Source: Streptomyces novaecaesareae
GTDB lineage: Bacteria; Actinomycetota; Actinomycetes; Streptomycetales; Streptomycetaceae
Direction: 5' to 3'
Assembly: GCF_000716875.1 (NCBI RefSeq)
Contig: NZ_JNWQ01000063.1
Coordinates: forward strand, 1 to 41,676
DNA length: 41,676 nt
Part shown: positions 1 through 6,751 of the stretch, in pieces
How positions within the stretch are numbered: the first letter of the stretch is position 1
Layout of the letters: each line of letters starts with the position of its first letter
Position numbers and translations under genes: made by a program
Notes under the pieces: model-generated
The model's input: the letters and a program-made list of their open reading frames with translations, nothing else
Told to the model about the DNA's origin: nothing
Database searches by the model: none

Positions 1-43
1 TTTCTGCCTGTCTCGTGGGCTCGGAGATGTGTATAAGAGACAG
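1..43 (+). other. Illumina Nextera adapter and index (artefact)
   Basis: Bases 25-43 equal the 19-bp Tn5 mosaic end used in Nextera kits, and 10-43 equal the full read-2 transposase adapter. Bases 2-9 (TTCTGCCT) match the i7 index N703 as it is written in the adapter, and base 1 fits the last base of the P7 stem. This is library DNA left on the end of a contig and carries no biology. Any reading frame that starts in it, such as a frame opening at base 15, should be ignored. Confidence 0.97.
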
Positions 44-2138
44 GGGCGAGGAGGGCGGCGAGGAGGCGGGCGGCGGGGGCGGCGGCGAGGCGGTCGAGGG
101 TGATCGGGGCGCCGGAGCCGTCGGCGACCGGGAGGCGCCAGTTCGGGTACTGGTCCCAGGTGCCGGGCAGGTTCTGCGGGCGCGGGTCGCCCACCAGGTC
201 CGGCAGCCAGACGCCGACCAGCTCCGCCGGGGTCGCCCGCAGGAAGCCGTACAGCGCGGGCATCGACAGCGGCTCGCCGGGCATCAGCAGCCCCAGCCGG
301 GTCAGCTCGGCCCGCCAGTCCGCCAGCTCCGCGGCCGCCTCCTCCTGCTCCTCGCCCAGCGGGCGGACCAGCAGGCCGAGGCGGTGCCGCAACTCGACGT
401 GCTCGCCGGAGAGCCGGGCCGCGGTGCTCGGCAGGTCGTGGGTGGTGAGGGTGGCCAGGCAGCCCGCCCGCCAGCCGTCCGGGGGCAGGATGCCGCCGCC
501 GGCCTGCCAGTCCCGTTCGAACCAGAGCACGGACGTACCGAGCACGCCGCGCGCCGCCAGCTCCTCCCGGACGCCCGGCTCGACCGTGCCGAGGTCCTCG
601 CCGATCACCGCCGTCCCGGCCCGGTGCGCCTCCAGGGCCAGCACGCCGAGCATCGCCTCCGCGTCGTAGCGGACGTACGCGCCCTCGGTGGGCGGGTGGC
701 CTTCCGGCACCCACCAGAGGCGGAACAGGCCCATCACGTGGTCGATGCGCAGGGCCCCGGCGTGCCTCGTCGTTGCCCGTAGTAGTTCCGCGTACGGGGC
801 GTAGCCGGCCTCGGCGAGGGCGTCCGGGCGCCAGGGCGGCAGGCCCCAGTCCTGGCCGTGCGCGTTGAAGGCGTCCGGTGGGGCGCCGACCGAGATGCCG
901 CCGGCCAGCACGTCCTGCAGGGCCCAGGCGTCGGCTCCGTCCGGGTGGGCGCCGACGGCGAGGTCGTGGATCAGGCCGACCGGCATGCCGGCCTCCCGGG
1001 CGGCCCGCTGGGCGTGGGCGAGTTGCTGGTCGACCTGCCAGGCGAGCCAGCGGTGGAACTCGACGCGCTCCGCGTGCTCCTTCTCCGCCTGTTCCGCGTG
1101 TGGGCCGTCCGGGTGACGCAGGCCCTTCGGCCAGTGGTGCCAGTCGGCGCCGTGCACCTCCGCCAGGGCGTTCCAGAGCGCGTGTCGGCGCAGCCACTCG
1201 CCCTCGCGGCGCTGGAACGCCTCGTACGCGGCCTGCCGGCCGGGCCCGCGCGGCACCTCGTGCAGCAGCTCCAGGGCCTCGCGCTTGAGCGCCCAGACGG
1301 CGTCGCGGTCGATCAGGCCGTCGTGGCCGAGGACCTCCTCGCGCAGGCGGGTGGCCCGGCGGGTCAGCTCCTCGGCCTGGTCGCGCCGCTCGCCGTCCAG
1401 GTACGCGTACTCGGGGACGGCCTCGATCCGCAGGTGCACCGGGTCGGCGAAGCGGCGGGAGGAGGGGCGGTAGGGGGACGGGTCGGAGGGGGTGCCCGGC
1501 AGTCCCTGGTGCAGGGGGTTGATCTGCACGAAGCCCGCGCCCAGGCCGTCGCCGGCCCACTGGGCCAGCTCGGCGAGGTCGCCGAGGTCGCCCATGCCCC
1601 AGGAGCGGTCGGACAGCACGGAGTACAGCTGGGCGAGGAACCCCCAACTGCGGCCGGGGAGTTGGGGCAGCCGCTGCGGAGCGACGATCAGCGCGGCGGC
1701 CGCCTTCCGGCCGTCGGACTCCGCCCTGAGGGTGTGCCGCCCGAGCGGCAGGTCGGCGGGCAGCCAGTGCGAGTGCCCGTACGGCAGCTCCCAACTCCCG
1801 CCGCCCTCCAGCTCCACGTGCAGCCGCGCGTCCGCCGGGACGTCCAGCGCGGTGCGCCGCCCCTGCCGCACCACCACGCAGGGCGGCAGCAACCGGCCCT
1901 GCACGGACGCCCGGTGACGCTCCAGCGCCTCCCGCGCCTGCTCCGGCGTGCCGGCCGCCACCCCCAGCGCGGCCAGCACCGCCACCAGCGTCCGCGCCCC
2001 CACCGCCTGCCCGCCCGGCCCCGGGTACCGGGTGTCCACCCCGTACGCCTGCGCCAGCGCCAGCAGTTCGGCGGGCGGCGGCGGAGCATCCTGCGCCGGC
2101 ACCTGCTCGGCTCCGTCACTGTCGTGGTAAGCGGCCAC
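44..2138 (-). CDS. malQ: 4-alpha-glucanotransferase (amylomaltase, GH77), 3' truncated
   Basis: Cytoplasmic enzyme that transfers alpha-1,4-glucan segments between maltodextrins and releases glucose. The translated minus strand shows the GH77 core: QLYSVLSDRSWGMGDLGDL followed by QINPLH in the N-terminal half, RIDHVMGLFRLW with the nucleophile Asp, GEDLG with the acid/base Glu, and TTHDLPS with the third carboxylate. Near the C-terminus it reads NLPGTWDQYPNWRLP. The GTG at 2138 is chosen because GGAG lies six bases upstream and the frame is open from there. About 698 codons are present, close to family length, so only a few residues are lost where the adapter begins. No nonsense codon was noticed in the segments I translated. 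Substrates and function are by family; the frame was checked at both ends. Confidence 0.93.
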
Positions 2139-2299
2139 TCGCGGCTCCTGCGATGTCTCGGCTACGCCCGGTCAGGACTCCCAAGTCCTACCCGGGTAAC
2201 CGCCCGACGACGCTGCGCGACACGACGGCGGGCGGCGGATCAGTCGGGCCGGCACAGCGGGACCTTCGCCGCCTGCCTGGCATTGCTGACTCTCCTCTC

Positions 2300-2482
2300 T
2301 ATGAGAAGTTGCTCAGCCACGCCCACATCGGCGCCACCGCCACCGTCTACTCCCACGTCCGCCTCCGCCTCCAGCGCGACGCCATCGACCTCCTCGGCCG
2401 CGCCCTCCGCGATCCCGCAGAGACCACCAGCCAGACCGACGACGGCAACGACCCACCGCTTTGTGCAGCGCCGGTCCGCTGA
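2300..2482 (+). pseudogene. tyrosine integrase, C-terminal remnant
   Basis: The frame ending in CAAPVR-stop at 2482 contains LLSHAHIGATATVYSHV and then RLRLQRDAIDLLGRALRD. This aligns with the last ~60 residues of the intact integrase at 8658-9914 (LLGHAHIGVTASVYAHV, RLRLQRQAIDTLGDALRD, SAAPVR-stop). The catalytic His and the nucleophile Tyr region remain; the Arg and His-x-x-Arg boxes and everything upstream are missing. Homology starts abruptly near 2300, and the sequence before it does not resemble an integrase. It is a deletion remnant of a second element related to the one at 4.65-9.99 kb. An upstream ATG at 2153 is in frame but encodes no recognisable domain. Confidence 0.85.
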
Positions 2483-2483
2483 C

Positions 2484-2506
2484 GTTGCCGTCAGCTACTG
2501 CCGTCA
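2484..2506 (+). repeat. TGCCGTCA direct repeat pair after integrase remnant
   Basis: TGCCGTCA occurs at 2486-2493 and 2499-2506, 13 bp apart, directly after the integrase remnant stop. The same pair occurs after the intact integrase stop (9918, 9930) and at the left side of the element (4694, 4706), there with a 12-bp period. Direct repeats next to int genes are typical of arm-type integrase binding sites; that role is inferred. Confidence 0.7.
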
Positions 2507-2513
2507 AGACGCC

Positions 2514-2550
2514 AAGTGGCCCCACCGGAAACGATTCGGTGGGGCCACTT
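2514..2550 (+). terminator. hairpin terminator after integrase remnant
   Basis: A perfect 14-bp inverted repeat (arms 2514-2527 and 2537-2550, AAGTGGCCCCACCG) with a 9-nt loop lies 32 bp after the remnant stop. It has the same relative place as the hairpin after the intact integrase. The next bases, 2551-2794, are lower in GC, and I see no gene, RNA or repeat in them. Confidence 0.8.
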
Positions 2551-2794
2551 CTGTTTGCCGCTAACGTTCGGAGAGGCGATATCCGTTCATGTATCCGCAG
2601 ACCCAGTGAATACACTCTGGACGGTTGCCCGTGCCCATTCGGCAGAATTCTTCAAGAGCTGCGCGCACCTCGGGCACCGGCAGACAGATTCTCGGGTCGT
2701 GAAACCTTGTCTCACCCGGATCTGATACAACCCGCGGGTCAAGGCTCGGCGAAGCTACAAGATCAGCCCCGGGAGTTGATTATGAGCCAGGTTC

Positions 2795-3208
2795 CTACGT
2801 GAAGGAATCATCGAGATCATGCGGCCAATGCCACCATTCCCATCGAGGATTGTCGCGATCAATCCGAGCAATAAATTCGCCACCGGACACCACGTCGCCA
2901 AAATTTGTATCAATGGCAGTAGCTACCTTAACGGAAATCTCTCTAACGATTGACTCCATGAGTATAGGATCTCGGTAGTCAACCGAGAAGGCCGCAAACG
3001 GCCCCTTAGGGATCAGCACCTCGGGCCAATCTTCAAAGAGGCCGTCCTCCTGCGGATCCATAACACACACATAGGCACTGGAGGTCGCCTGCGAGACCTC
3101 AAGGTACCTATCGTCTACCAAGGACACTTGATGCGAGGGCTCCAGCGCATTCGCGACCGCTTGAAAACCCCAGCCTTCTGCGGCGATAACAATTACAAGC
3201 GTCTCCAT
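2795..3208 (-). CDS. putative immunity protein of orphan nuclease cassette
   Basis: A 137-residue acidic cytoplasmic-type protein without signal peptide or membrane segment. It has an Asp/Glu-rich middle (DPQEDGLFEDWPE) and ends in a Trp-rich segment (NPRWEWWHWPHD). I do not recognise a named family. The role follows from position: it lies 71 bp downstream of the orphan toxin at 3280-3690 on the same strand, the standard order of toxin then immunity in polymorphic toxin cassettes. ATG at 3208 has AAGGAG nine bases upstream, a strong site, so it may be translated even though the toxin fragment has no start. Base composition is well below the surrounding genes, suggesting recent transfer. It could also be an unrelated hypothetical gene. 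Confidence 0.6.
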   Translation of the reverse strand: METLVIVIAAEGWGFQAVANALEPSHQVSLVDDRYLEVSQATSSAYVCVMDPQEDGLFEDWPEVLIPKGPFAAFSVDYRDPILMESIVREISVKVATAIDTNFGDVVSGGEFIARIDRDNPRWEWWHWPHDLDDSFT

Positions 3209-3230
3209 CGACTGCGACTCCTTTGAAACG

Positions 3231-3274
3231 GCTGCGCGCCGGCCGATGATTCTTATCCTCGACCGGCGCGCAGC
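3231..3274 (-). terminator. hairpin between orphan toxin and its immunity gene
   Basis: A perfect 12-bp inverted repeat (GCTGCGCGCCGG at 3231-3242, its complement at 3263-3274) with a 20-nt AT-richer loop lies between the toxin stop (3280) and the immunity start (3208). It could terminate or attenuate transcription between the two genes. It has no clear U-tract. Confidence 0.55.
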
Positions 3275-3279
3275 GGTGG

Positions 3280-3690
3280 TTATCCGCCAGCCGCCCAGGC
3301 CACGAGGTCTTCCATCCTCCTGAAGACAGGTACGCCTAGCTCTTCAATTCCTCGCGCAACATGGCCGCCCATCTTTGGGCCATATACCGCGACACGGGCC
3401 CCGCCAGCTGTAGGCAAGACTCGATCCCGGATTTGCGCGGTCTTGCCGGACCCCTTTCCACTGGCCACCTCAATGACGAAGTTGTCTCCGTAGACATCGT
3501 GATCTGACCAGGTTGTTCCATCCTCGCGAAGCGTCTTCCGCCCCATACCCTTCACGAGATCCGGGTGAGCGTCCTCGATGGCATTAGCCACGGCATCCTC
3601 AAGAGGGTGCTCGCCCTGGCCTGTCCATTTCCCGCAATTGTGAACCAGGACCGGCGTGGTCCCCGCGAGCACATAGTACGTGCGGAGGCG
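3280..3690 (-). CDS. orphan polymorphic-toxin tip, putative PD-(D/E)XK-like nuclease
   Basis: The open frame begins directly after an in-frame TAG (3691-3693) with RLRTYYVLAGTTPVLVHNC. That is the end of a Hint domain, whose His-Asn-Cys is the self-cleavage junction. About 117 residues of toxin follow. The pattern DHDVYGDNFVIEVASGKG, an Asp strand followed by I-E-V and a nearby Lys, with a later G-V-P-V-F strand, resembles the restriction-endonuclease fold; this is a pattern reading only. There is no ribosome site at the GTG at 3672, so the fragment is probably silent unless recombined behind a full RHS gene. GC is low compared with flanking genes. The immunity gene follows downstream. The toxin could belong to another fold. 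Confidence 0.7.
   Translation of the reverse strand, partial: RLRTYYVLAGTTPVLVHNCGKWTGQGEHPLEDAVANAIEDAHPDLVKGMGRKTLREDGTTWSDHDVYGDNFVIEVASGKGSGKTAQIRDRVLPTAGGARVAVYGPKMGGHVARGIEELGVPVFRRMEDLVAWAAGG
3634..3681 (-). repeat. displaced Hint-tail homology block, copy 1
   Basis: Sixteen codons from Thr-Tyr-Tyr to Val-His-Asn-Cys. By my alignment it matches the parental block at 10732-10782 at 43 of 48 positions and the EndoU block at 4550-4600 at 43 of 48. The ACGTACTATGTGCT and CTGGTTCACAA parts are conserved at nucleotide level. It is a plausible homology arm for tip exchange. Confidence 0.85.
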
Positions 3691-3713
3691 CTAGCTATAG
3701 CGGCACACACGAA

Positions 3714-3757
3714 TGGCAGCTACTCCCGACCGCTCAAATCGTCGAGAGTAGCTGCCA
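3714..3757 (-). terminator. terminator between the two orphan cassettes
   Basis: A perfect 12-bp inverted repeat, TGGCAGCTACTC at 3714-3725 and its complement at 3746-3757, extends inward by four more pairs after one mismatch and leaves a 10-nt loop. It lies just past the stop of the EndoU immunity gene (3770) and before the next cassette, so each cassette is transcriptionally separated. Confidence 0.75.
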
Positions 3758-3769
3758 ATCGGATATTCT

Positions 3770-4120
3770 CTACATAATCGAATCGCCTAGAAATTCTGAA
3801 AGCCCTTCGAGCACGGCCTCGAACTCGGCCGCACGCATGGTACAGACGTCGAACTGCCCATATAGGTCACTGATCTCAACGTCAGCTGGTGAGACCCTCC
3901 TAGCGCTCGCACTAGCTGTCTCCAGAACGTAGCCAATCCCGAACTCCCGATCCATCCTCCGCCACTCCCGGAGGTAGTTCTGTACAGCTTCAGCGTTGAG
4001 CCCGAACGGGATTATGAGAGTCTCCACGGCCAATCTCAGATTCTCCGAGATGCCCGAGGGGGCCACTGGAACCACCAGTTCGTCATCGTCAATCTCGAAA
4101 TACCAGCCAAGGTGGCCCAT
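3770..4120 (-). CDS. putative immunity protein of EndoU cassette
   Basis: A 116-residue acidic soluble protein with no signal peptide. It begins MGHLGWYFEIDDDELVVPV and has helical segments ending AAEFEAVLEGLSEFLGD. It starts six bases after the stop of the EndoU toxin, on the same strand. The ribosome site (GGAAAG/AGTAGG) lies within the end of the toxin frame. Tight coupling to a nuclease tip marks it as the likely cognate inhibitor. I do not recognise its immunity family by name. A terminator hairpin follows at 3714-3757. Composition is lower in GC than the chromosomal genes. Confidence 0.65.
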   Translation of the reverse strand: MGHLGWYFEIDDDELVVPVAPSGISENLRLAVETLIIPFGLNAEAVQNYLREWRRMDREFGIGYVLETASASARRVSPADVEISDLYGQFDVCTMRAAEFEAVLEGLSEFLGDSIM

Positions 4121-4126
4121 CGCGAC

Positions 4127-4600
4127 CTACTTTCCTACCGGAAAGAAGGTCGATGGCGTATAGGCCCCGTCGGCCATTTTCTCTAGGAATCCAGTCATCT
4201 TGACACCTCTAAACTCTCCCCTGGCCATGGTTCCACCACGCCTATATGTGCCGTTCGCAAAGAGGTGCTCTCCAGCGGCCATAATATCCTCAGCCGTCCA
4301 GTTCGCCGGGAAGAATGTGTGGCCGGCCGTGGCTACCTTCTGCACAGTCTGACCGTTCTCCAATCGGGCACCGACTGTTCCGTTGACCCGAACCGTACCG
4401 TCAGTCCCGGTAACCAATTCACCGTTGATAAAGCGATTCTCCGGGATACCTCCGGTCTGATCCGGATGCAAGTGCCATCCACCAAATCGGCCGTCGTCCG
4501 TGACAACGCCATCCAAAACATGCTCACGAGCTTCGGCAGAGATAGTGGGGCAGTTGTGAACCAGTACCGGTGTGGTACCCGCCAGCACATAGTACGTGTG
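4127..4600 (-). CDS. orphan polymorphic-toxin tip, EndoU-type RNase
   Basis: The frame opens right after an in-frame TAG (4601-4603) with HTYYVLAGTTPVLVHNC, the end of a Hint domain, and continues ~140 residues. The toxin part fits bacterial EndoU: EHVLDG with a first His, GGWHLHP with the second catalytic His region, a Lys in TVQKVA, HTFFPANWTAEDI as the usual F-P-x-x-W box, and a C-terminal TPSTFFP strand. Members of this family cut RNA. The GTG at 4588 has no ribosome site, so this is a spare tip, not an independent gene. A full RHS-Hint gene with a different tip lies at 10348-17673, about 6 kb away across an inserted element. The EndoU call rests on motif reading. Confidence 0.8.
   Translation of the reverse strand, partial: HTYYVLAGTTPVLVHNCPTISAEAREHVLDGVVTDDGRFGGWHLHPDQTGGIPENRFINGELVTGTDGTVRVNGTVGARLENGQTVQKVATAGHTFFPANWTAEDIMAAGEHLFANGTYRRGGTMARGEFRGVKMTGFLEKMADGAYTPSTFFPVGK
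4550..4600 (-). repeat. displaced Hint-tail homology block, copy 2
   Basis: Seventeen codons from His-Thr-Tyr-Tyr to Val-His-Asn-Cys. By my alignment it is identical to the parental block (10732-10782) at 41 of 51 positions. Upstream of it the homology stops at a TAG, which replaces the leucine codon found in the parent. Confidence 0.85.
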
Positions 4601-4617
4601 CTACGCGGCCCCTCTCT

Positions 4618-4635
4618 ACCTGCTTTTTCGCAGGT
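4618..4635. other. small inverted repeat at left boundary of mobile element
   Basis: ACCTGC, TTTTTC loop, GCAGGT. It lies in the 157-bp gap between the EndoU cassette and the first element gene, a gap that also holds several GTCCGT words and the TGCCGTCA pair. This is where I expect the left attachment junction, but I could not identify a core sequence shared with the right side. Confidence 0.35.
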
Positions 4636-4691
4636 CAACGGTGGTTTGACGGTCCGTCGGCGTCCGTGGATGTGCGCTGAAGTCCGTGGTT

Positions 4692-4713
4692 GTTGCCGTC
4701 ACTACTGCCGTCA
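4692..4713 (+). repeat. TGCCGTCA direct repeat pair, left side of element
   Basis: TGCCGTCA at 4694-4701 and 4706-4713, period 12, the same words as after both integrase 3' ends. Presence at both sides of the 4.7-9.94 kb segment supports a role as integrase arm sites marking the element's ends. Confidence 0.65.
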
Positions 4714-4757
4714 GAGGTGTAGACCAATCGCCCTCGCCGACCGCTGCGCGCGTGATC

Positions 4758-5009
4758 CTACTGCCAAGCTCCGGGCTCGGCGCGGACGATGGTGCGGGTG
4801 GTCTGCTCGTACGACTGATGGCCGGTCTGCGCGCAGTGTCCGGCGATCCAGCGGGTGAGTTCCTCGGGGGTGTGCAGCTCGCCGGACGCGGCGGCGCAGT
4901 TCCGTTCTTCGCCGGTGACGCAGACCGCCTCGAAGGTCGGCAGCGCCATGGGGTCGGTCACGGTGGCCACGTGGTACTCGCGGAAGCGATAGCGGGTGGC
5001 CTTGCCCAT
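4758..5009 (-). CDS. small hypothetical protein of integrative element (DUF7848-like)
   Basis: An 83-residue soluble protein. VCVTGEERNCAAASGELHTPEELTRWI has two cysteines eight residues before and within the acidic turn, and GHCAQTGHQSYEQT follows. This arrangement resembles the small DUF7848-type proteins common in Streptomyces plasmids and integrative elements; the family name is from memory and not certain. The ATG at 5009 overlaps the stop of the upstream gene as TGATG, so the two are translationally coupled. No enzymatic motif is visible. Its cysteine and histidine spacing could bind a metal. Confidence 0.6.
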   Translation of the reverse strand: MGKATRYRFREYHVATVTDPMALPTFEAVCVTGEERNCAAASGELHTPEELTRWIAGHCAQTGHQSYEQTTRTIVRAEPGAWQ

Positions 5010-5422
5010 CAGCTTTCCTCCTGTCCGCCAAGGGGGCCGGCGTTCGCGGGTTCACGGTCCTCGGCTGCCTCCTCCTGCGGCGCCGGGATGCGCTCTCCGC
5101 GCGACTCGGCGACCCTGAGCGCGTCCGACAGGGCCTCGGTCAGCCGACAGGCGAGCCAGCGGTACTCGATGGCCGACTGCGCCTTGGCTCCGGGGGCCAG
5201 GACGCCCCGGGCGTACTCCAGCAGCTCCTGACCCATGCCGAGCTGCACGGTTTCGATGCCGTCGGCGAGCGTCGAGATGTAGCCCTTGCCGTCGGTGCTC
5301 AGGTAGCAGGGGCGCCCGTCCTCGGTGGTCCATGGCAGCAGGCGGGGTCCCGCCATGCCCGACGCCGCTTCGTGCAACTCCCTGCGACGCAGACGGTCCG
5401 CGTCGCTCCTCGGCATGCCCAC
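5009..5422 (-). CDS. hypothetical protein of integrative element
   Basis: A 137-residue soluble protein. The middle reads PCYLSTDGKGYISTLADGIETVQL, a short beta-rich stretch, followed by helices (LLEYARGVLAPGAKAQSAIEYRWLACRLTEAL) and an acidic proline-rich tail. I do not recognise a family. Start choice: GTG at 5422 has GGAG seven bases upstream, whereas ATG at 5416, two codons later, is poorly spaced. It is coupled to the next gene by a TGATG overlap. Upstream lies ~590 bp of apparently non-coding DNA with direct repeats, then the GntR regulator gene on the same strand. Long frames further upstream have the composition of shadow frames and were not used. Confidence 0.6.
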   Translation of the reverse strand: MGMPRSDADRLRRRELHEAASGMAGPRLLPWTTEDGRPCYLSTDGKGYISTLADGIETVQLGMGQELLEYARGVLAPGAKAQSAIEYRWLACRLTEALSDALRVAESRGERIPAPQEEAAEDREPANAGPLGGQEES

Positions 5423-5712
5423 AGTGGATCTCCGGCCTCGATCGCTGGCACCTCCAGCGCCACGGTACGCCCGGTGGGCGAATTGACCGGGCTCTCTGGG
5501 CAGATACCCACCCGAGACGGTGACCCACCGCCACGCGTAGCCTCGGGCACGCGGTTGACTGGAACGGCGCGGCGCGGGTGGGGTCGGCGGGGAGCCTCGC
5601 TCCGTGCCGGAGGCGACATCGGCCACCGTCCTCGGCGAGCCCGGCGATAGAAGCGGGTCGGACCCCTGGCCGACCCTGTTGCCCGCGATCCGGCCGTAGG
5701 ACGGTCGCAGGC

Positions 5713-5813
5713 GACAAATTGCTCCGCGTCGCGGGCAAGGAGTCCATAGCCCACAACTTGCTCCGACCCTGGGCGGTGCTGGGGTAAGCAGCGCTTACCC
5801 CACAACTTGCTCC
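5713..5813 (-). repeat. three iteron-like direct repeats
   Basis: On the minus strand GGAGCAAGTTGTG occurs at 5801-5813 and 5752-5764, and a variant GGAGCAATTTGTC at 5713-5725, 49 and 39 bp apart in the same orientation. They lie in the non-coding stretch 5423-6012 of the element, in which I see no gene. Such repeats are typical of replication-initiator or regulator binding sites; which protein binds is not shown. Confidence 0.7.
5780..5802. promoter_or_regulatory. 10-bp-arm palindrome beside the direct repeats
   Basis: TGGGGTAAGC (5780-5789), three-base spacer AGC, GCTTACCCCA (5793-5802), a perfect inverted repeat abutting the first iteron copy. It could be an operator for a dimeric regulator, perhaps the GntR protein at 6013-6441, or part of a replication origin. 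Confidence 0.6.
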
Positions 5814-6012
5814 CTGCGGGCACCCGGCCGGGCAGTGTTCCGGACGTCGGCTTGCTGGCTCCACCGGCACTCAATGCGGGCAGCGGCTGAACGCCCGACA
5901 ACGGGTCGGTCGGCGGCGTTCGGCCAGCTCAGACGGCGGGGCACCGCCTTGAACCTCGTAGAGAAAATCTGGACGCACAGCTCCAGCTCCTGGCGGTCCA
6001 GCGGCCGACGGG

Positions 6013-6441
6013 TCAGCAGCCTCGCTCGGTGCCGCCCGCTTCAAGGGCTTCGACGCGGGCACGCAGGGCGGTGAGCTGATCAAGCGTCTCGGCCAGTGCC
6101 AGCTCCAGCGCCTCGACGCGCGCCGCCGTCCCGCCGACGGGCGTGTTCCCCGCCGCCCCGTCATCTGAGTCGCCGTCGGTGTCTGCGTCGAGGTGGGCGA
6201 CGAAGGCTCCCTTGCCGGGGCGGGAGATCGCGTAGCCGTCCTGCTTCAGCAGGGCCATGGCCTTCTGCACGGACAGGCTGGAGGCCCCGTACTCCGCCAT
6301 CAACACGGCCTGCGTCGGCAGCGCGTCCCCGGGGTTCAGCTCCCCGGAGCGGATCCGCTCCCGCAGGGCCTCGGCGATGACCTCGAACGTCAGCAGCACC
6401 GTGCCGCCCGCCGGTCTACGTCCCCGCCGCCCCACCGTCAC
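6013..6441 (-). CDS. GntR-family transcriptional regulator
   Basis: A 142-residue DNA-binding protein. Residues ~15-85 form the GntR winged helix: FEVIAEALRERIRSGELNPGDALPTQAVLMAEYGASSLSVQKAMALLKQDGYAISRPGKGAFV. That is described here as helices with the usual G-D-x-L-P-T-x-x-x-L and wing motifs. The tail is an acidic linker and a Leu/Ala-rich helix suited to dimerisation as a coiled coil; there is no ligand-binding UTRA or FCD domain. Position and size match the KorSA-type repressors of pSAM2-like elements, which hold replication genes off. It diverges from rep at 6752, and the gap holds a promoter with direct repeats. The GTG at 6441 is the earliest good start; a start at an internal GTG is possible. 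Confidence 0.8.
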   Translation of the reverse strand: MTVGRRGRRPAGGTVLLTFEVIAEALRERIRSGELNPGDALPTQAVLMAEYGASSLSVQKAMALLKQDGYAISRPGKGAFVAHLDADTDGDSDDGAAGNTPVGGTAARVEALELALAETLDQLTALRARVEALEAGGTERGC

Positions 6442-6558
6442 CGCAGGTCACCCCGTTTTCTCTGCGCCTCTACCACCGAAATCCGGCCCGTCCAAAACGG
6501 AAGACCGGGGCCACAGTACTCGCGTCCCCACCGGCCGCCGAAATAGATGAGGAGGGAT

Positions 6559-6592
6559 GCACTTGAATGCGCACTTGAAGCGATGCTACCTT
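6559..6592 (+). promoter_or_regulatory. promoter for rep operon with overlapping direct repeats
   Basis: TTGAAT at 6563-6568 and TACCTT at 6587-6592 are spaced 18 bp, a plausible -35/-10 pair reading toward rep. The -35 box lies inside the first of two GCACTTGAA direct repeats (6559-6567, 6571-6579; period 12). This is a natural place for the GntR regulator to repress. The gap 6442-6751 shows no gene. Confidence 0.5.
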
Positions 6593-6751
6593 CACGCACC
6601 GCTGGTGCACACCACCGCTGACCAGGCCAGACGTCCCCGGCCCACCATCCGCGCCCGCCGTCAAGCGCACCGTGCCCACGTGCGCCGATCACCCGGGTCG
6701 CCCCTCAATCGCCTCTCCTCTTGTCCCGACTCCTGCCGGAGGTCTGTCCCC

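Noticed and set aside
2171..2200. AGGACT-CCCA-AGTCCT hairpin next to a TACCCGGGTA palindrome before malQ
   Set aside because: It could be a leader structure or tRNA relic, but the loop is too short for an anticodon arm and no other evidence supports a function.
858..2564. Plus-strand 568-residue frame opposite malQ
   Set aside because: Antisense shadow; the minus strand carries the GH77 catalytic motifs.
5052..5901. Minus-strand frames of 200-272 residues across the iteron region
   Set aside because: No recognisable domain, no ribosome site, Arg/Pro-rich translation and overlap with direct repeats. Treated as non-coding.
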